A DNA stretch of 64,000 bases from Anaerovibrio lipolyticus. Its GTDB lineage: Bacteria; Bacillota; Negativicutes; Selenomonadales; Selenomonadaceae. Position numbers and translations under genes: made by a program. This document shows positions 17,749 through 25,908 of the stretch, in pieces. Location: the NCBI RefSeq assembly GCF_021531495.1, contig NZ_JADYTY010000003.1, positions 1-64,000 on the forward strand, given 5' to 3'. The notes below the pieces were generated by a model. The model was not told the DNA's origin. It worked only from the letters and a program-made list of their open reading frames with translations, and ran no database searches. Each line of letters opens with the position of its first letter. The stretch's first letter is position 1.

Positions 17749-19182
17749 ATGAAAAGACTTTTAATAAGTTGTCTGGCTGTTATGCTGCTGGTGGGGAATC
17801 TGTCCTCAGCTTGGGCTGCCAAGATGCCGGATTGGCTGCCGACAGGAGGCATAAGCACTTCACAGAATGTACTAAGCAATATTCGCTATGGGGATAATAA
17901 TACCCGTTTGCGTATTGTACTGGATTTGAGTGCAGCTGCTAATTACAGTGTTAACAGAGAGAATAATGATACCAGATTGGTGGTTAATCTAAATAATATT
18001 GCTACGACCTTGCAGGGAGCACCTGCCCTGCGCAGCAATGCGGTTAAGGATATTATTCTAGGCACCTATGGCAGTGATACTGTTCAACTGATTGTGGATA
18101 TGAAGGCACCTATGGAGGCCAAGGTATATACTATGGCCAATCCCAATAGGCTGGTTATTGATATTCAGAAGGAATATGAGGAAATGCAGCCCCGGCAGAT
18201 TATGCCAGGCTTGAATTATACCCGTTATTTACGGGTGGATAACCGTGGTATGCTGACAGCCTATGTGCTGGAGGCAGATAGAAGCAAATTTGATTTACAG
18301 CTGGTGCTGGCAGGGGATAGCATTGCCTCTGGCCGTCAGAAGTTAAAGGCTATAGCATCTGCCCATCAGGCTGTGGCTGCTATTAATGGTGGTTATTTCG
18401 CCCTGGATGGCAGTTTGATTGGCAATACGAGAATTAATGGTCAGACGGCAGGAACCACCTATTTCGACAGGACATCTCTGGGCTTTATGCCAGATGGCAC
18501 CTTGAAGCTGGCTACATCTCAATACTATGGGGTAGTAGAGATTGCTGGTCAGAAGGTGTATTTGTCAGGAGTAAATTGCCCTAGAGGAGAAAATAATACC
18601 ATTCTGTATAATAGCCTTTTTGGCAATTATACTGGTACTAATGAATTTGGCAAGGAATATGTGGTGCAGAATGGCAAGGTCATAGCTATTAATCAGGCTA
18701 ATAGCTTTATTCCTACAGATGCACAGGTGATTTCAGTGCATGGTACGGCTCAGGATGCCTTCGCCAAGGTTAGGATAGGAGATAAAATAAGCATTGGCGA
18801 AAATTTTGGCCCTGAGCTGGATAGTGCCTCTACCATTGTAGGTGCTGGCCCAGAACTGCTAAGAAATGGTCAGCTTCATGTTACGGCTGTGCAGGAGCAG
18901 TTTCCCTCTGATATTGCCAAGGGCAGAGCGCCTAGAACGGCTTTGGGCATCAAGGCTGATGGCAAAATTATTCTCATGGTTATAGATGGTCGTCAAAGCC
19001 ATAGTATTGGTACTACCTTGACAGAAACAGCTCAGCTGCTGCAAAAATTTGGAGCAGTTAATGGCTTTAATCTGGATGGAGGCGGCTCCAGTGAAATGGT
19101 GCTGCAGGGACAGATTTTGAATAGTCCTTCTGATGGAGGTGAACGGCCTGTAGGCAGCGGTTTGATTTTGACAAGGCGATAA
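17749..19182 (+). CDS. Secreted AMIN + phosphodiester glycosidase domain protein
   Basis: A 477-residue exported protein. The signal peptide (MKRLLISCLAVMLLVGNLSSAWAA) is followed by an AMIN-like beta domain (about residues 40-150, RLRIVLDLSAAANYSVNREN...NRLVIDIQKE), which usually binds peptidoglycan. Next comes a phosphodiester glycosidase (NAGPA/DUF2233) domain (about 165-477) with AAINGGYFALDG, GRAPRTALGIKADGKIILMVIDGRQ and the terminal FNLDGGGSSEMVLQG motif. Such enzymes cleave N-acetylglucosamine phosphodiesters, so a cell-envelope polymer substrate is likely. GGAGG precedes the ATG at 17749. It is adjacent to the flagellar cluster but functionally separate as far as sequence shows. Confidence 0.82.
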   Translation: MKRLLISCLAVMLLVGNLSSAWAAKMPDWLPTGGISTSQNVLSNIRYGDNNTRLRIVLDLSAAANYSVNRENNDTRLVVNLNNIATTLQGAPALRSNAVKDIILGTYGSDTVQLIVDMKAPMEAKVYTMANPNRLVIDIQKEYEEMQPRQIMPGLNYTRYLRVDNRGMLTAYVLEADRSKFDLQLVLAGDSIASGRQKLKAIASAHQAVAAINGGYFALDGSLIGNTRINGQTAGTTYFDRTSLGFMPDGTLKLATSQYYGVVEIAGQKVYLSGVNCPRGENNTILYNSLFGNYTGTNEFGKEYVVQNGKVIAINQANSFIPTDAQVISVHGTAQDAFAKVRIGDKISIGENFGPELDSASTIVGAGPELLRNGQLHVTAVQEQFPSDIAKGRAPRTALGIKADGKIILMVIDGRQSHSIGTTLTETAQLLQKFGAVNGFNLDGGGSSEMVLQGQILNSPSDGGERPVGSGLILTRR

Positions 19183-19218
19183 TGAGGAATTTTTAGATGT
19201 ATATGAGCAAAATACTTA

Positions 19219-19246
19219 TTGCTATTATTTTTTTTTCGGCTATAAT
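19219..19246 (+). promoter_or_regulatory. Sigma-A-type promoter of the S55 peptidase gene
   Basis: TTGCTA at 19219-19224 and a perfect TATAAT at 19241-19246 are separated by 16 nt. Transcription would begin near 19253, inside the longest open frame, which supports the TTG start at 19290 over the ATG at 19197. Confidence 0.65.
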
Positions 19247-19289
19247 GGATATATTACCGATAAGCAAAAGTATTTTCGAGGTGAATTTT

Positions 19290-21308
19290 TTGAATAGATA
19301 TATAGGAAAAATAAAAAAGGGTTTGGTGTCTCTGTGTTTGACTGGTGCCCTGCTGGTAAGCAGTGTGGCAGTGGCAGCCCTGCCAGAGATTATAGGGCTA
19401 AAGGAGCTGCAGCCTGGTATGTGGGGAACTGGCTATACTGTAATTGATGCCAGTGGAGAGATTCGCCCCTTTGATGTGCAGGTAGTGGGCATATTGGGAG
19501 ATAATAGCAAAATGTCTGCCAAAAGAATCCTGGTTAATCTATCTGGACCTTTGATTGAGGAAACCGGGGGAGCCATTTCTGGCATGAGTGGCAGTCCCAT
19601 TTATTTTAATGGCAGGTTGGCAGGCGCATTGTCTGCCGGCTACAAGGATATGTATCCTACCCAGCGGATTATGCTGACTCCTATTGAGGATATGCTGAAA
19701 ATATGGGATTACCCAGATACTAGAAACAAAACCCGTATGCCCCAGCTGGATTTGGCTCAGATGAAGGCGGAGCGGGAAAAGTTCCAGGCTGACCAGGAGG
19801 CCAAGGCCAAGGAAGGCAAGGAGCCTGCTGAGGAAAAAGCTGCAGAGGAGGCTGTAGCGCAGTCCGAGGAACATGAGGAGCAGGCAGGAGCAGAAGCTCA
19901 GGATGAAGAAACAGTCACTGATGAAGAAGCAGCCACTAATGAAGAAGCAGCCACTAATGAAGAAGCAGAGGTGGAAAGTGGCAGTGAAGCTCCCTTAGAG
20001 CATAAAACTACTTATTTTGCTTCTGGTTTTGGTGCACAGGGCTTGAAGATGCTGCAGAGCAAAATGTCTCCTTTGGGGATTCAGGTAGATTATGATAATA
20101 CCTGGGACAATGGAGTCTCCATGATGTCTGCTCGCCCTAATGCAGTTTTGCAGCCTGGTTCTCCTGTAGGTGTAGCCATGTCCATAGGTGACTTCACCTT
20201 TGGTTCCATGGGTACTGTTACAGCAGTGGATGGCAATAGGGTTTTGGCCTTTGGTCATTCCTATACCCATAGAGGCAATGTAAATTATTTTATGACAGAC
20301 GCTGATGTTATCAGCACCATACATGGCCCCACCTCCGGTATGAAGCTGGGCAATGTACAGGGAATTATTGGCAGAGTCAATCAGGACAGACAGGATGGCA
20401 TAGGCGGTATTTTAGGCCAGTTCCCTCAGACTGTGCCTGTGATTGTTACAGTTCATGACAAGGATACAGGTCGGGAGATAACCTATAATACTATGGTAGC
20501 CTACGATGAAGAGGTACTGGCGGCACTGGCACCAGTAGTAGTATACAGCTCTATTAATACCACTCTTGATCGACAGGATGCTTCCACTGCCAGCTTGCAG
20601 TTTTCTCTGCGAAGCAGCTATGGCAAGGATGGTCTGATTAGCCGTCGCAATATGTTTTATGATGATGGGGATGTGGCCAAGGTTGCGGTAACAGAGCTGA
20701 ATGATATATTGGCGGTTATTCTGGGCAACAAGGAAAAGGAAGCAGATATGCTGGATCTTAAGGTGGATGTAACCATTGATAAGGGCCGCAAAACTGCTAC
20801 CTTGGTATCTGCTGTGCCTAGCAAGCAGGAGGTAGTGCCAGGAGAGGAAATTACCTTTGATACCACCATCAAGCCTTATCGTGGGGAAAAGATAAAGCTG
20901 TCTGTACCATATAAGGTGCCTGAGCATCAGCAGCCAGGCCAGTTGGCTCTAGATGTACACGGTGGTGGTCTGGTTAATGTAGCAAAAATCCTGCTGGCTC
21001 AGCAGCAGGCCGCTGAGGCAGGTGCCAAGCCTGCTGAGGAAGAGCCTACAGTAGATGTTCAGCTGCAGAATATGCTGTCCAGCAATTGCAATAATGATAT
21101 TGTCATTGAATCTACAGTAGAAGTGCCTCAGAACGATGCAGAGCTGAAGGAAAGTATTCGTCAGGCTCAGAAATTGGCCAAGGAGTTAGCTAAGAATCCC
21201 CAGGCCGTCAAGAAACCTAATCAAAAACCTGTAGTCAATAAGCTGGCTACTGATTATATTATTGAAAATGTTATTCATACCAGCGTTAAGGTGCTGGAGA
21301 AAAAATAG
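19290..21308 (+). CDS. Secreted S55 (SpoIVB-like) peptidase-domain protein
   Basis: An exported protein of 672 residues with the start block LPEIIGLKELQPGMWGTGYTVI and the serine motif ISGMSGSPIYFNGRLAGALS near residue 100. A glycine-histidine motif (VLAFGHSYTHRG) follows near residue 320, after a Glu/Ala-rich low-complexity insert (about residues 165-235) that contains an 18-bp tandem repeat. In SpoIVB the His lies before the Ser; here the order is reversed, as in other non-sporulation S55-like proteins, so activity is not certain. The TTG at 19290 follows GAGGTG, gives a clean signal peptide (YIGKIKKGLVSLCLTGALLV) and lies after the promoter at 19219. A longer ATG start at 19197 remains possible. 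Confidence 0.72.
   Translation: MNRYIGKIKKGLVSLCLTGALLVSSVAVAALPEIIGLKELQPGMWGTGYTVIDASGEIRPFDVQVVGILGDNSKMSAKRILVNLSGPLIEETGGAISGMSGSPIYFNGRLAGALSAGYKDMYPTQRIMLTPIEDMLKIWDYPDTRNKTRMPQLDLAQMKAEREKFQADQEAKAKEGKEPAEEKAAEEAVAQSEEHEEQAGAEAQDEETVTDEEAATNEEAATNEEAEVESGSEAPLEHKTTYFASGFGAQGLKMLQSKMSPLGIQVDYDNTWDNGVSMMSARPNAVLQPGSPVGVAMSIGDFTFGSMGTVTAVDGNRVLAFGHSYTHRGNVNYFMTDADVISTIHGPTSGMKLGNVQGIIGRVNQDRQDGIGGILGQFPQTVPVIVTVHDKDTGREITYNTMVAYDEEVLAALAPVVVYSSINTTLDRQDASTASLQFSLRSSYGKDGLISRRNMFYDDGDVAKVAVTELNDILAVILGNKEKEADMLDLKVDVTIDKGRKTATLVSAVPSKQEVVPGEEITFDTTIKPYRGEKIKLSVPYKVPEHQQPGQLALDVHGGGLVNVAKILLAQQQAAEAGAKPAEEEPTVDVQLQNMLSSNCNNDIVIESTVEVPQNDAELKESIRQAQKLAKELAKNPQAVKKPNQKPVVNKLATDYIIENVIHTSVKVLEKK
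19902..19973 (+). repeat. 18-bp in-frame tandem repeat
   Basis: Four units of the type RATGAAGAAGCAGCCACT, the first and last degenerate, encode an acidic DEEA(A/T)T(N/D) repeat in the low-complexity linker of the S55-type protein. Copy-number change would not shift the frame. Confidence 0.8.
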
Positions 21309-21327
21309 TTTACTTCCATAAGTAAAG

Positions 21328-21411
21328 AGGCTGTCCAATTTCAGTTAATTTTCACATAATTTTACTATGATTGTGCATGGTATTATGGCTGAAATTTTGG
21401 GACAGCCTTTT
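21328..21411 (+). terminator. Large hairpin, probable terminator after the S55 gene
   Basis: AGGCTGTCC-AATTTCAG (21328-21344) pairs with CTGAAATT-tt-GGACAGCCT (21389-21408) around a 44-nt loop, ending in TTTT. The long arms are more than a terminator needs; no flanking target-site duplication is evident. Confidence 0.65.
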
Positions 21412-21427
21412 AAATTTTGTTTTTTCC

Positions 21428-21436
21428 TGCTAAAAT
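21428..21436 (+). promoter_or_regulatory. Extended -10 promoter of the mla operon
   Basis: TGCTAAAAT matches an extended -10 element 38 nt before the mlaE ATG. No clear -35 is present. This style resembles the dgt and TAXI promoters in the same window. Confidence 0.4.
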
Positions 21437-21473
21437 AGAAGGTAGTTTGGAATTATATGGAGGAAAACACAAT

Positions 21474-22244
21474 ATGTTTATCCGATTTTTGGAATATATA
21501 GGCAGTTGGGTGCTGAAGCTGTTATTTTTGGTGGGGGATATGACCTTGCTGCTTTGGGAAATCTTCAAGCAGCTGCCCAAAAAGCTGCGGCCTAAGCATA
21601 TTCTGCAGCAGATGTCCCATCTAGGAGTAGATACCCTGCCTATTGTGTCTTTGACACTTTTATTTACGGGTATGGTTATGACCTTGCAGATGGCAGGAGA
21701 AATGATTCAATTTGGTGCCGAGTCTACCGTAGGCGGCGTTATTGCTATTGCCACTGGTAGAGAGCTGGGGCCGGTGCTGGTCGGTGTAGTAACCGCTGGA
21801 CGGGTTGGTTCTGCCATGACAGCGGAAATCAGTACCATGAAGGTAACAGAGCAGATAGATGCCTTGCGCTGTATGGCTGTAAATCCAGTGGGCTATCTAG
21901 CTGGCCCAAGGATGCTGGCCTGTATGGTTATGGTGCCCTTACTGACAGTATATGGCAATTTGATTAGTGTCTTGGGTGGCTGGCTGGTGTCCAAAGAATA
22001 TTTTGGCATCTCCAATTATGTATATTGGCATTCCATTGAGCAGTATGCAGATGGAGCTGATTTTTCTGGTGGTCTTATCAAGGCTGTGGTTTTTGGCATG
22101 GTAATTGCTACAGTAGGCTGTTACTATGGCATGAGGGCACCAGAGGGGGCTCAGGGTGTAGGTATGGCTACCACTCGTTCTGTGGTTACCTCTATTATTA
22201 TCATTTTCTTGTTGAACGTGATTTTGTCCTGGATGCTTTATTAA
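21474..22244 (+). CDS. mlaE: MlaE-type lipid ABC transporter permease
   Basis: A 256-residue inner-membrane permease of the MlaE/TTG2B family, which moves phospholipids between the inner and outer membranes. There are about five to six hydrophobic segments and the conserved EQIDALRCMAVNPVGYLAGPRMLACMVMVPLLTV block. The ATG at 21474 follows GGAGG. Genes for the ATPase (18 nt later) and the MCE-domain protein follow, so the inner-membrane complex MlaEFD is fully encoded. Separate mlaA, mlaB and mlaC genes are not seen here. Confidence 0.93.
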   Translation: MFIRFLEYIGSWVLKLLFLVGDMTLLLWEIFKQLPKKLRPKHILQQMSHLGVDTLPIVSLTLLFTGMVMTLQMAGEMIQFGAESTVGGVIAIATGRELGPVLVGVVTAGRVGSAMTAEISTMKVTEQIDALRCMAVNPVGYLAGPRMLACMVMVPLLTVYGNLISVLGGWLVSKEYFGISNYVYWHSIEQYADGADFSGGLIKAVVFGMVIATVGCYYGMRAPEGAQGVGMATTRSVVTSIIIIFLLNVILSWMLY

Positions 22245-22262
22245 TAAAGGATAGAGAACTAT

Positions 22263-23009
22263 ATGATTAGAATAGAAAATGTTTGTAAAAGCTTTGGCGA
22301 AAAGCAGGTTCTCAAAAATATAAATATGGAAATCCGTGAGGGAGAAACCTTGGCTATTATAGGTGGCTCCGGTTCTGGTAAAAGTACCCTGCTAAGGCTC
22401 CTTATTGGTTTGGATAGGCCTACCAGTGGCGAAATCTACATTATGGGACAGGCTATTTCCCATATGCAGGAGGCAGAGCTGGATAAACTGCGGATGAATA
22501 TGGGCATGGTTTTTCAGTATTCTGCTCTCTTTGATTCCATGACAGTGGGGGAGAATGTGGCCTTTGGCCTGCGGGAGCATACGGATTTGTCTGAGGAGGA
22601 AATTCAGACTATTGTAGCCCGCAAGCTGGAGCAGGTTGGCTTGCCAGGGATTCAATCCACCATGCCAGGAGAACTGTCTGGTGGTATGAAAAAGCGAGTG
22701 GGGCTGGCTAGAGCCATAGCCTTTGACCCCAAGATTATTTTTTATGATGAGCCTAGCTCTGGTCTTGATCCTATTACTACAGTGAAGATTGATGAGCTGA
22801 TGAAGGAAACTCAGAAAAAGCAAAAGGCTACCAGTGTGGTAGTTACCCATGATATGGTTAGTGCCTGCAATATTGCAGATAGAATAGCCATGATTTATGA
22901 AGGGGAGCTAATAGCAATAGATACAGTGCAGAATTTCTGTCATATCAAGGATGAAAGAGTGCAGAGCTTTATGCAGCGTATGTACATGGGAAGGGAGCAA
23001 GCAGAATGA
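22263..23009 (+). CDS. mlaF: MlaF-type lipid ABC transporter ATPase
   Basis: The 248-residue ATPase shows Walker A GGSGSGKST, the signature LSGGMKKRV with the Met-Lys-Lys variant typical of MlaF, Walker B IIFYDEPSSGLDP and the H-loop VVTHDM. It powers phospholipid movement with MlaE and MlaD. The stop overlaps the mlaD ATG by four bases, so the subunits are translationally coupled. Confidence 0.94.
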   Translation: MIRIENVCKSFGEKQVLKNINMEIREGETLAIIGGSGSGKSTLLRLLIGLDRPTSGEIYIMGQAISHMQEAELDKLRMNMGMVFQYSALFDSMTVGENVAFGLREHTDLSEEEIQTIVARKLEQVGLPGIQSTMPGELSGGMKKRVGLARAIAFDPKIIFYDEPSSGLDPITTVKIDELMKETQKKQKATSVVVTHDMVSACNIADRIAMIYEGELIAIDTVQNFCHIKDERVQSFMQRMYMGREQAE

Positions 23010-24283
23010 AGTTGGAAGCCAAGGTAGGAGCCTTTACCCTGCTGGGATTGGGACTGCTGATTGCTATCATGGTAATGCTTAGTGGCATAAAGCTAGGTGG
23101 CAGTCAGGGCTATAGCCTTAGCATAGGATTTCCTCAGGCCGTGGGACTGACCTCCGGCAATGATGTATGCTATGCCGGTGTGGCTGTAGGCAAGGTAGAT
23201 AGTGTGGAGCCATCTGGTGTTGGGGTAGTGGCTGCTGTGCATATAGACAGCCAGGTAAAGATTCCTCGTAAATCCACTGTAATTGTTACTGCCAATGGTG
23301 TTATGGGAGGCAAGTTTATCAATATTGTGCCAGATAAGGATGCCAATTTTGAGGATTGCTATGGGCCAGGGGATTTTATCTATGGTTTGCAGGAGACTAC
23401 TATGGATGATATGATGGCCAATATGAATAATGCTGTTTTGAAGGTACAAACACTGCTGGATTCCATGAATCAGCTATTGGGAGATAAGGATACTCAGCAG
23501 GCTTTGAAGGAAGTATCCATAAATATGCGCAATATTACTGCCAACATAGATAGCCTGACAGCAACCTTGGCCAATATGGCTCAGGTTAATCAGGGAGATA
23601 TTCGCCAGATGGCTCAGAATTTGAATCACATGACAGGCAGCCTGATGCGGACTGCTGATAGTTTGGAGGTTTTGGTAGCAACATTTAATGGCAATGGAGA
23701 AACCGGAGCTAATTTGAGGGAGGCTATTGCTAATCTTTCTGCCACCAGCAAGCGCATTGATAATATGGCCGCTTCCCTGGAGGGAGTAGTAACAGATCCT
23801 CAGGTGGCTGATGATTTGAAGGCTACTCTGCATAATGTACGCAATGTTAGTCAGCGGGCTGACGATATGATGAATACCGTTTCGAATATTGAGGTTAATG
23901 CTGGCTTGGAAACCATGTACAGTGGCAAGGAAGATCGCTGGCAGACTAATATGGGGGTGGATATCCGCCCTACAGAAAATAGCCTGCTAAGATTGGGCCT
24001 GAATGATATTGGAGAGGACAATCACTTCAATCTACAGGGCGGTATGTACAATGGCAGTCTAGGGGCGAGAGCCGGAGTTATTGATGGCAAAGCTGGTTTG
24101 GGCTTGGATATGGGGGGCAACAAGCTGCAGCTGTCTGTAGATGGCTATGACCCCAATGATTTCAAGCTGAAATCCCGTTTGCAGTATGAAATTGCCAAGG
24201 ATACCTATATTTTTACCCAGGTTAATGATATAAATAAAGCTGATACCAGAGCAACATATTTCGGTCTGCGCCGAAGCTTTTAG
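23006..24283 (+). CDS. mlaD: MlaD/MCE protein with C-terminal beta-barrel-like domain
   Basis: At 425 residues this is far longer than the roughly 180 of enterobacterial MlaD. An N-terminal transmembrane anchor (VGAFTLLGLGLLIAIMVMLSG) is followed by the MCE domain (about 30-130, LSIGFPQAVGLTSGNDVCYAGVAVGKVDSV...NGVMGGKFINIV). A long helical, coiled-coil segment (about 135-305) comes next, then about 120 residues of alternating hydrophobic strands ending in Phe (TYFGLRRSF), the signature of an outer-membrane beta-barrel. This fits the single-protein envelope bridge reported for Veillonella MlaD, in which helices span the periplasm and the barrel sits in the outer membrane, removing the need for MlaC and MlaA. 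The barrel assignment is inferred from strand pattern and the terminal aromatic residue. Confidence 0.88.
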   Translation: MKLEAKVGAFTLLGLGLLIAIMVMLSGIKLGGSQGYSLSIGFPQAVGLTSGNDVCYAGVAVGKVDSVEPSGVGVVAAVHIDSQVKIPRKSTVIVTANGVMGGKFINIVPDKDANFEDCYGPGDFIYGLQETTMDDMMANMNNAVLKVQTLLDSMNQLLGDKDTQQALKEVSINMRNITANIDSLTATLANMAQVNQGDIRQMAQNLNHMTGSLMRTADSLEVLVATFNGNGETGANLREAIANLSATSKRIDNMAASLEGVVTDPQVADDLKATLHNVRNVSQRADDMMNTVSNIEVNAGLETMYSGKEDRWQTNMGVDIRPTENSLLRLGLNDIGEDNHFNLQGGMYNGSLGARAGVIDGKAGLGLDMGGNKLQLSVDGYDPNDFKLKSRLQYEIAKDTYIFTQVNDINKADTRATYFGLRRSF

Positions 24284-24317
24284 TATAAATGGTTGATAGA
24301 TGTATATGTAGGAGGAA

Positions 24318-25679
24318 ATGAAGTTGAAAAAGAATTATATGAAAAAGCTGACAGCCCTTGTGCTGGGCGGTTTGATGACCACAACTATGGCAAGTGCCGC
24401 TATGGCAGAGTCTGTGGACATGACCTTGGAGGAAAGTGTTCGTACTGCCTTGGATAATAACTACAGCATCAAACAGCAGGAGGCTGAATACGATAGTGCT
24501 GTATGGGCCCGCCATCAGGCTCGCCGCAGCTTTGGCCCTACTGTGAACTGGCAGAGCACAGCTACCAAGATGGGTGGCAAATACAACGATAAGCTGAGTT
24601 TGAGCCGTAACTATGGCAATACTCTTAGCCTGACCATGCCTATTTATACCGGCGGTCAGCTGGAGGGTGCCATCAAGGCAGCAGATTTGGCTATGAATGC
24701 CAATGAGCTGGGGTTGGAGCTTTCCAAGCAGAAGGTAAAGGCTGCCACCATGAGTGCTTACTATCAGGCTTTGCAGGCCAAGAATCAGATTAAGGTAGCT
24801 CAGGATTCCGTAAATACCCTGACTGAACATCTGAAAAATGTTAATGCTCAGTACACTGTAGGTACAGTAGCTAAATCCGATGTGCTGGGAACTCAGGTGC
24901 AGATGGCCAATGCAGAGCAGAATCTCATTAATGCCAAGAATAGCTATGATGTGGCTATTGCCAGCCTGAACAACGTTATGGGACTGCCTACTGATACAGA
25001 GCTGAATCTTACCGATAGTCTGGATTACAATGTTTATGAGATTCCTTTGGAAGAGTGCACTGCCTATGCCCGCAGCAACCGCCCTGATGTGCTGATAGCA
25101 GATTATCAGGTGGCTATTGCTGAGGCTGGGGTACAGCAGGCTAAAGCTGGCTATATGCCAAAGGTAAGTGCTCAGGCCTCCAAGAGCTGGGCTGGTGATT
25201 CTCCATTTGGTTCCGAGGAAACTGACCCGCGTTATCAGAATAACAATAATTGGACTGCTGGTGTGGTAGTGTCCTGGGATATTTGGGACAATAATGTTAC
25301 CCAGTCCAAGGTAAACCAGTCTAAGGCTGCTGTAGCCAAGGCTGAGGCTGCTGCGGAGAATACCCGTCAGTCTGGTGATTTGGAGGTTCGTACTGCTTAT
25401 CTGAATCTGAAGGCTGCGGAGAAGAGCATTAATACTACCCAGGTTGCTGTGGATAAGGCTCAGGAGGATTATAAGATTGCCCAGGTTCGCTATGCGGCTG
25501 GTGTAGGTACCAATCTGGATGTTATGGATGCCGAGGAAAAGCTGGCTCAGGCTCAGACCAATTATTATACTGCCCTCTATAACTATAATTCCAGCAAGGC
25601 TGCTCTGGATAAGGCTATGGGCATTATGGTTGACCTGGATGTTAGCAAGCTGGCTCTGCCACAGGAAGCTGCTAAGTAA
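24318..25679 (+). CDS. TolC-family outer-membrane protein in the mla operon
   Basis: A 453-residue TolC-like protein. The signal peptide (KKLTALVLGGLMTTTMASAAMAES) is followed by two outer-membrane efflux repeats starting at MTLEESVRTALDNNYSIKQQEAEYDSA and near RPDVLIADYQVAIAEAGVQQAKAGY. It forms a trimeric channel. Its place 34 nt after mlaD suggests a link to envelope lipid homeostasis, as in diderm Firmicutes where tolC travels with mla genes. GGAGG lies very close to the ATG at 24318; the TTG at 24324 has better spacing and would shorten the protein by two residues. Confidence 0.88.
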   Translation: MKLKKNYMKKLTALVLGGLMTTTMASAAMAESVDMTLEESVRTALDNNYSIKQQEAEYDSAVWARHQARRSFGPTVNWQSTATKMGGKYNDKLSLSRNYGNTLSLTMPIYTGGQLEGAIKAADLAMNANELGLELSKQKVKAATMSAYYQALQAKNQIKVAQDSVNTLTEHLKNVNAQYTVGTVAKSDVLGTQVQMANAEQNLINAKNSYDVAIASLNNVMGLPTDTELNLTDSLDYNVYEIPLEECTAYARSNRPDVLIADYQVAIAEAGVQQAKAGYMPKVSAQASKSWAGDSPFGSEETDPRYQNNNNWTAGVVVSWDIWDNNVTQSKVNQSKAAVAKAEAAAENTRQSGDLEVRTAYLNLKAAEKSINTTQVAVDKAQEDYKIAQVRYAAGVGTNLDVMDAEEKLAQAQTNYYTALYNYNSSKAALDKAMGIMVDLDVSKLALPQEAAK

Positions 25680-25682
25680 ATC

Positions 25683-25711
25683 TTGACAGATAGATGATTT
25701 TTTGTTAAACT
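25683..25711 (+). promoter_or_regulatory. Promoter of tRNA-Ser
   Basis: A consensus TTGACA at 25683-25688, a 17-nt spacer and TAAACT at 25706-25711 place the start a few bases before the tRNA 5' end at 25723. Confidence 0.75.
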
Positions 25712-25722
25712 GATATGGCTAT

Positions 25723-25811
<89 letters not shown>

Positions 25812-25825
25812 TAGAGAAATTAAAA

Positions 25826-25849
25826 GGACTGCCGAGGCAGTCCTTTTTT
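25826..25849 (+). terminator. Terminator of tRNA-Ser
   Basis: GGACTGC-CGAG-GCAGTCC followed by TTTTTT, 15 nt after the tRNA. Confidence 0.9.
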
Positions 25850-25862
25850 GTGCGTAATTTTA

Positions 25863-25897
25863 AAGGCCATACCAGCAATAGAAGCAGGCATGGCCTT
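25863..25897 (-). terminator. Probable terminator of the lrp-aminotransferase operon
   Basis: AAGGCCATACC/GGCATGGCCTT form an 11-bp stem with one mismatch, placed just past the stop of the minus-strand aminotransferase. The T tract on the minus strand (TTTAAAATT) is interrupted. Confidence 0.5.
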
Positions 25898-25908
25898 GGA
25901 AATTTAAG

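Noticed and set aside
21328-21411. MITE or insertion-sequence end instead of terminator
   Set aside because: The arms are long, but there is no target duplication or transposase fragment, and placement right after a stop codon with a T run fits a terminator.
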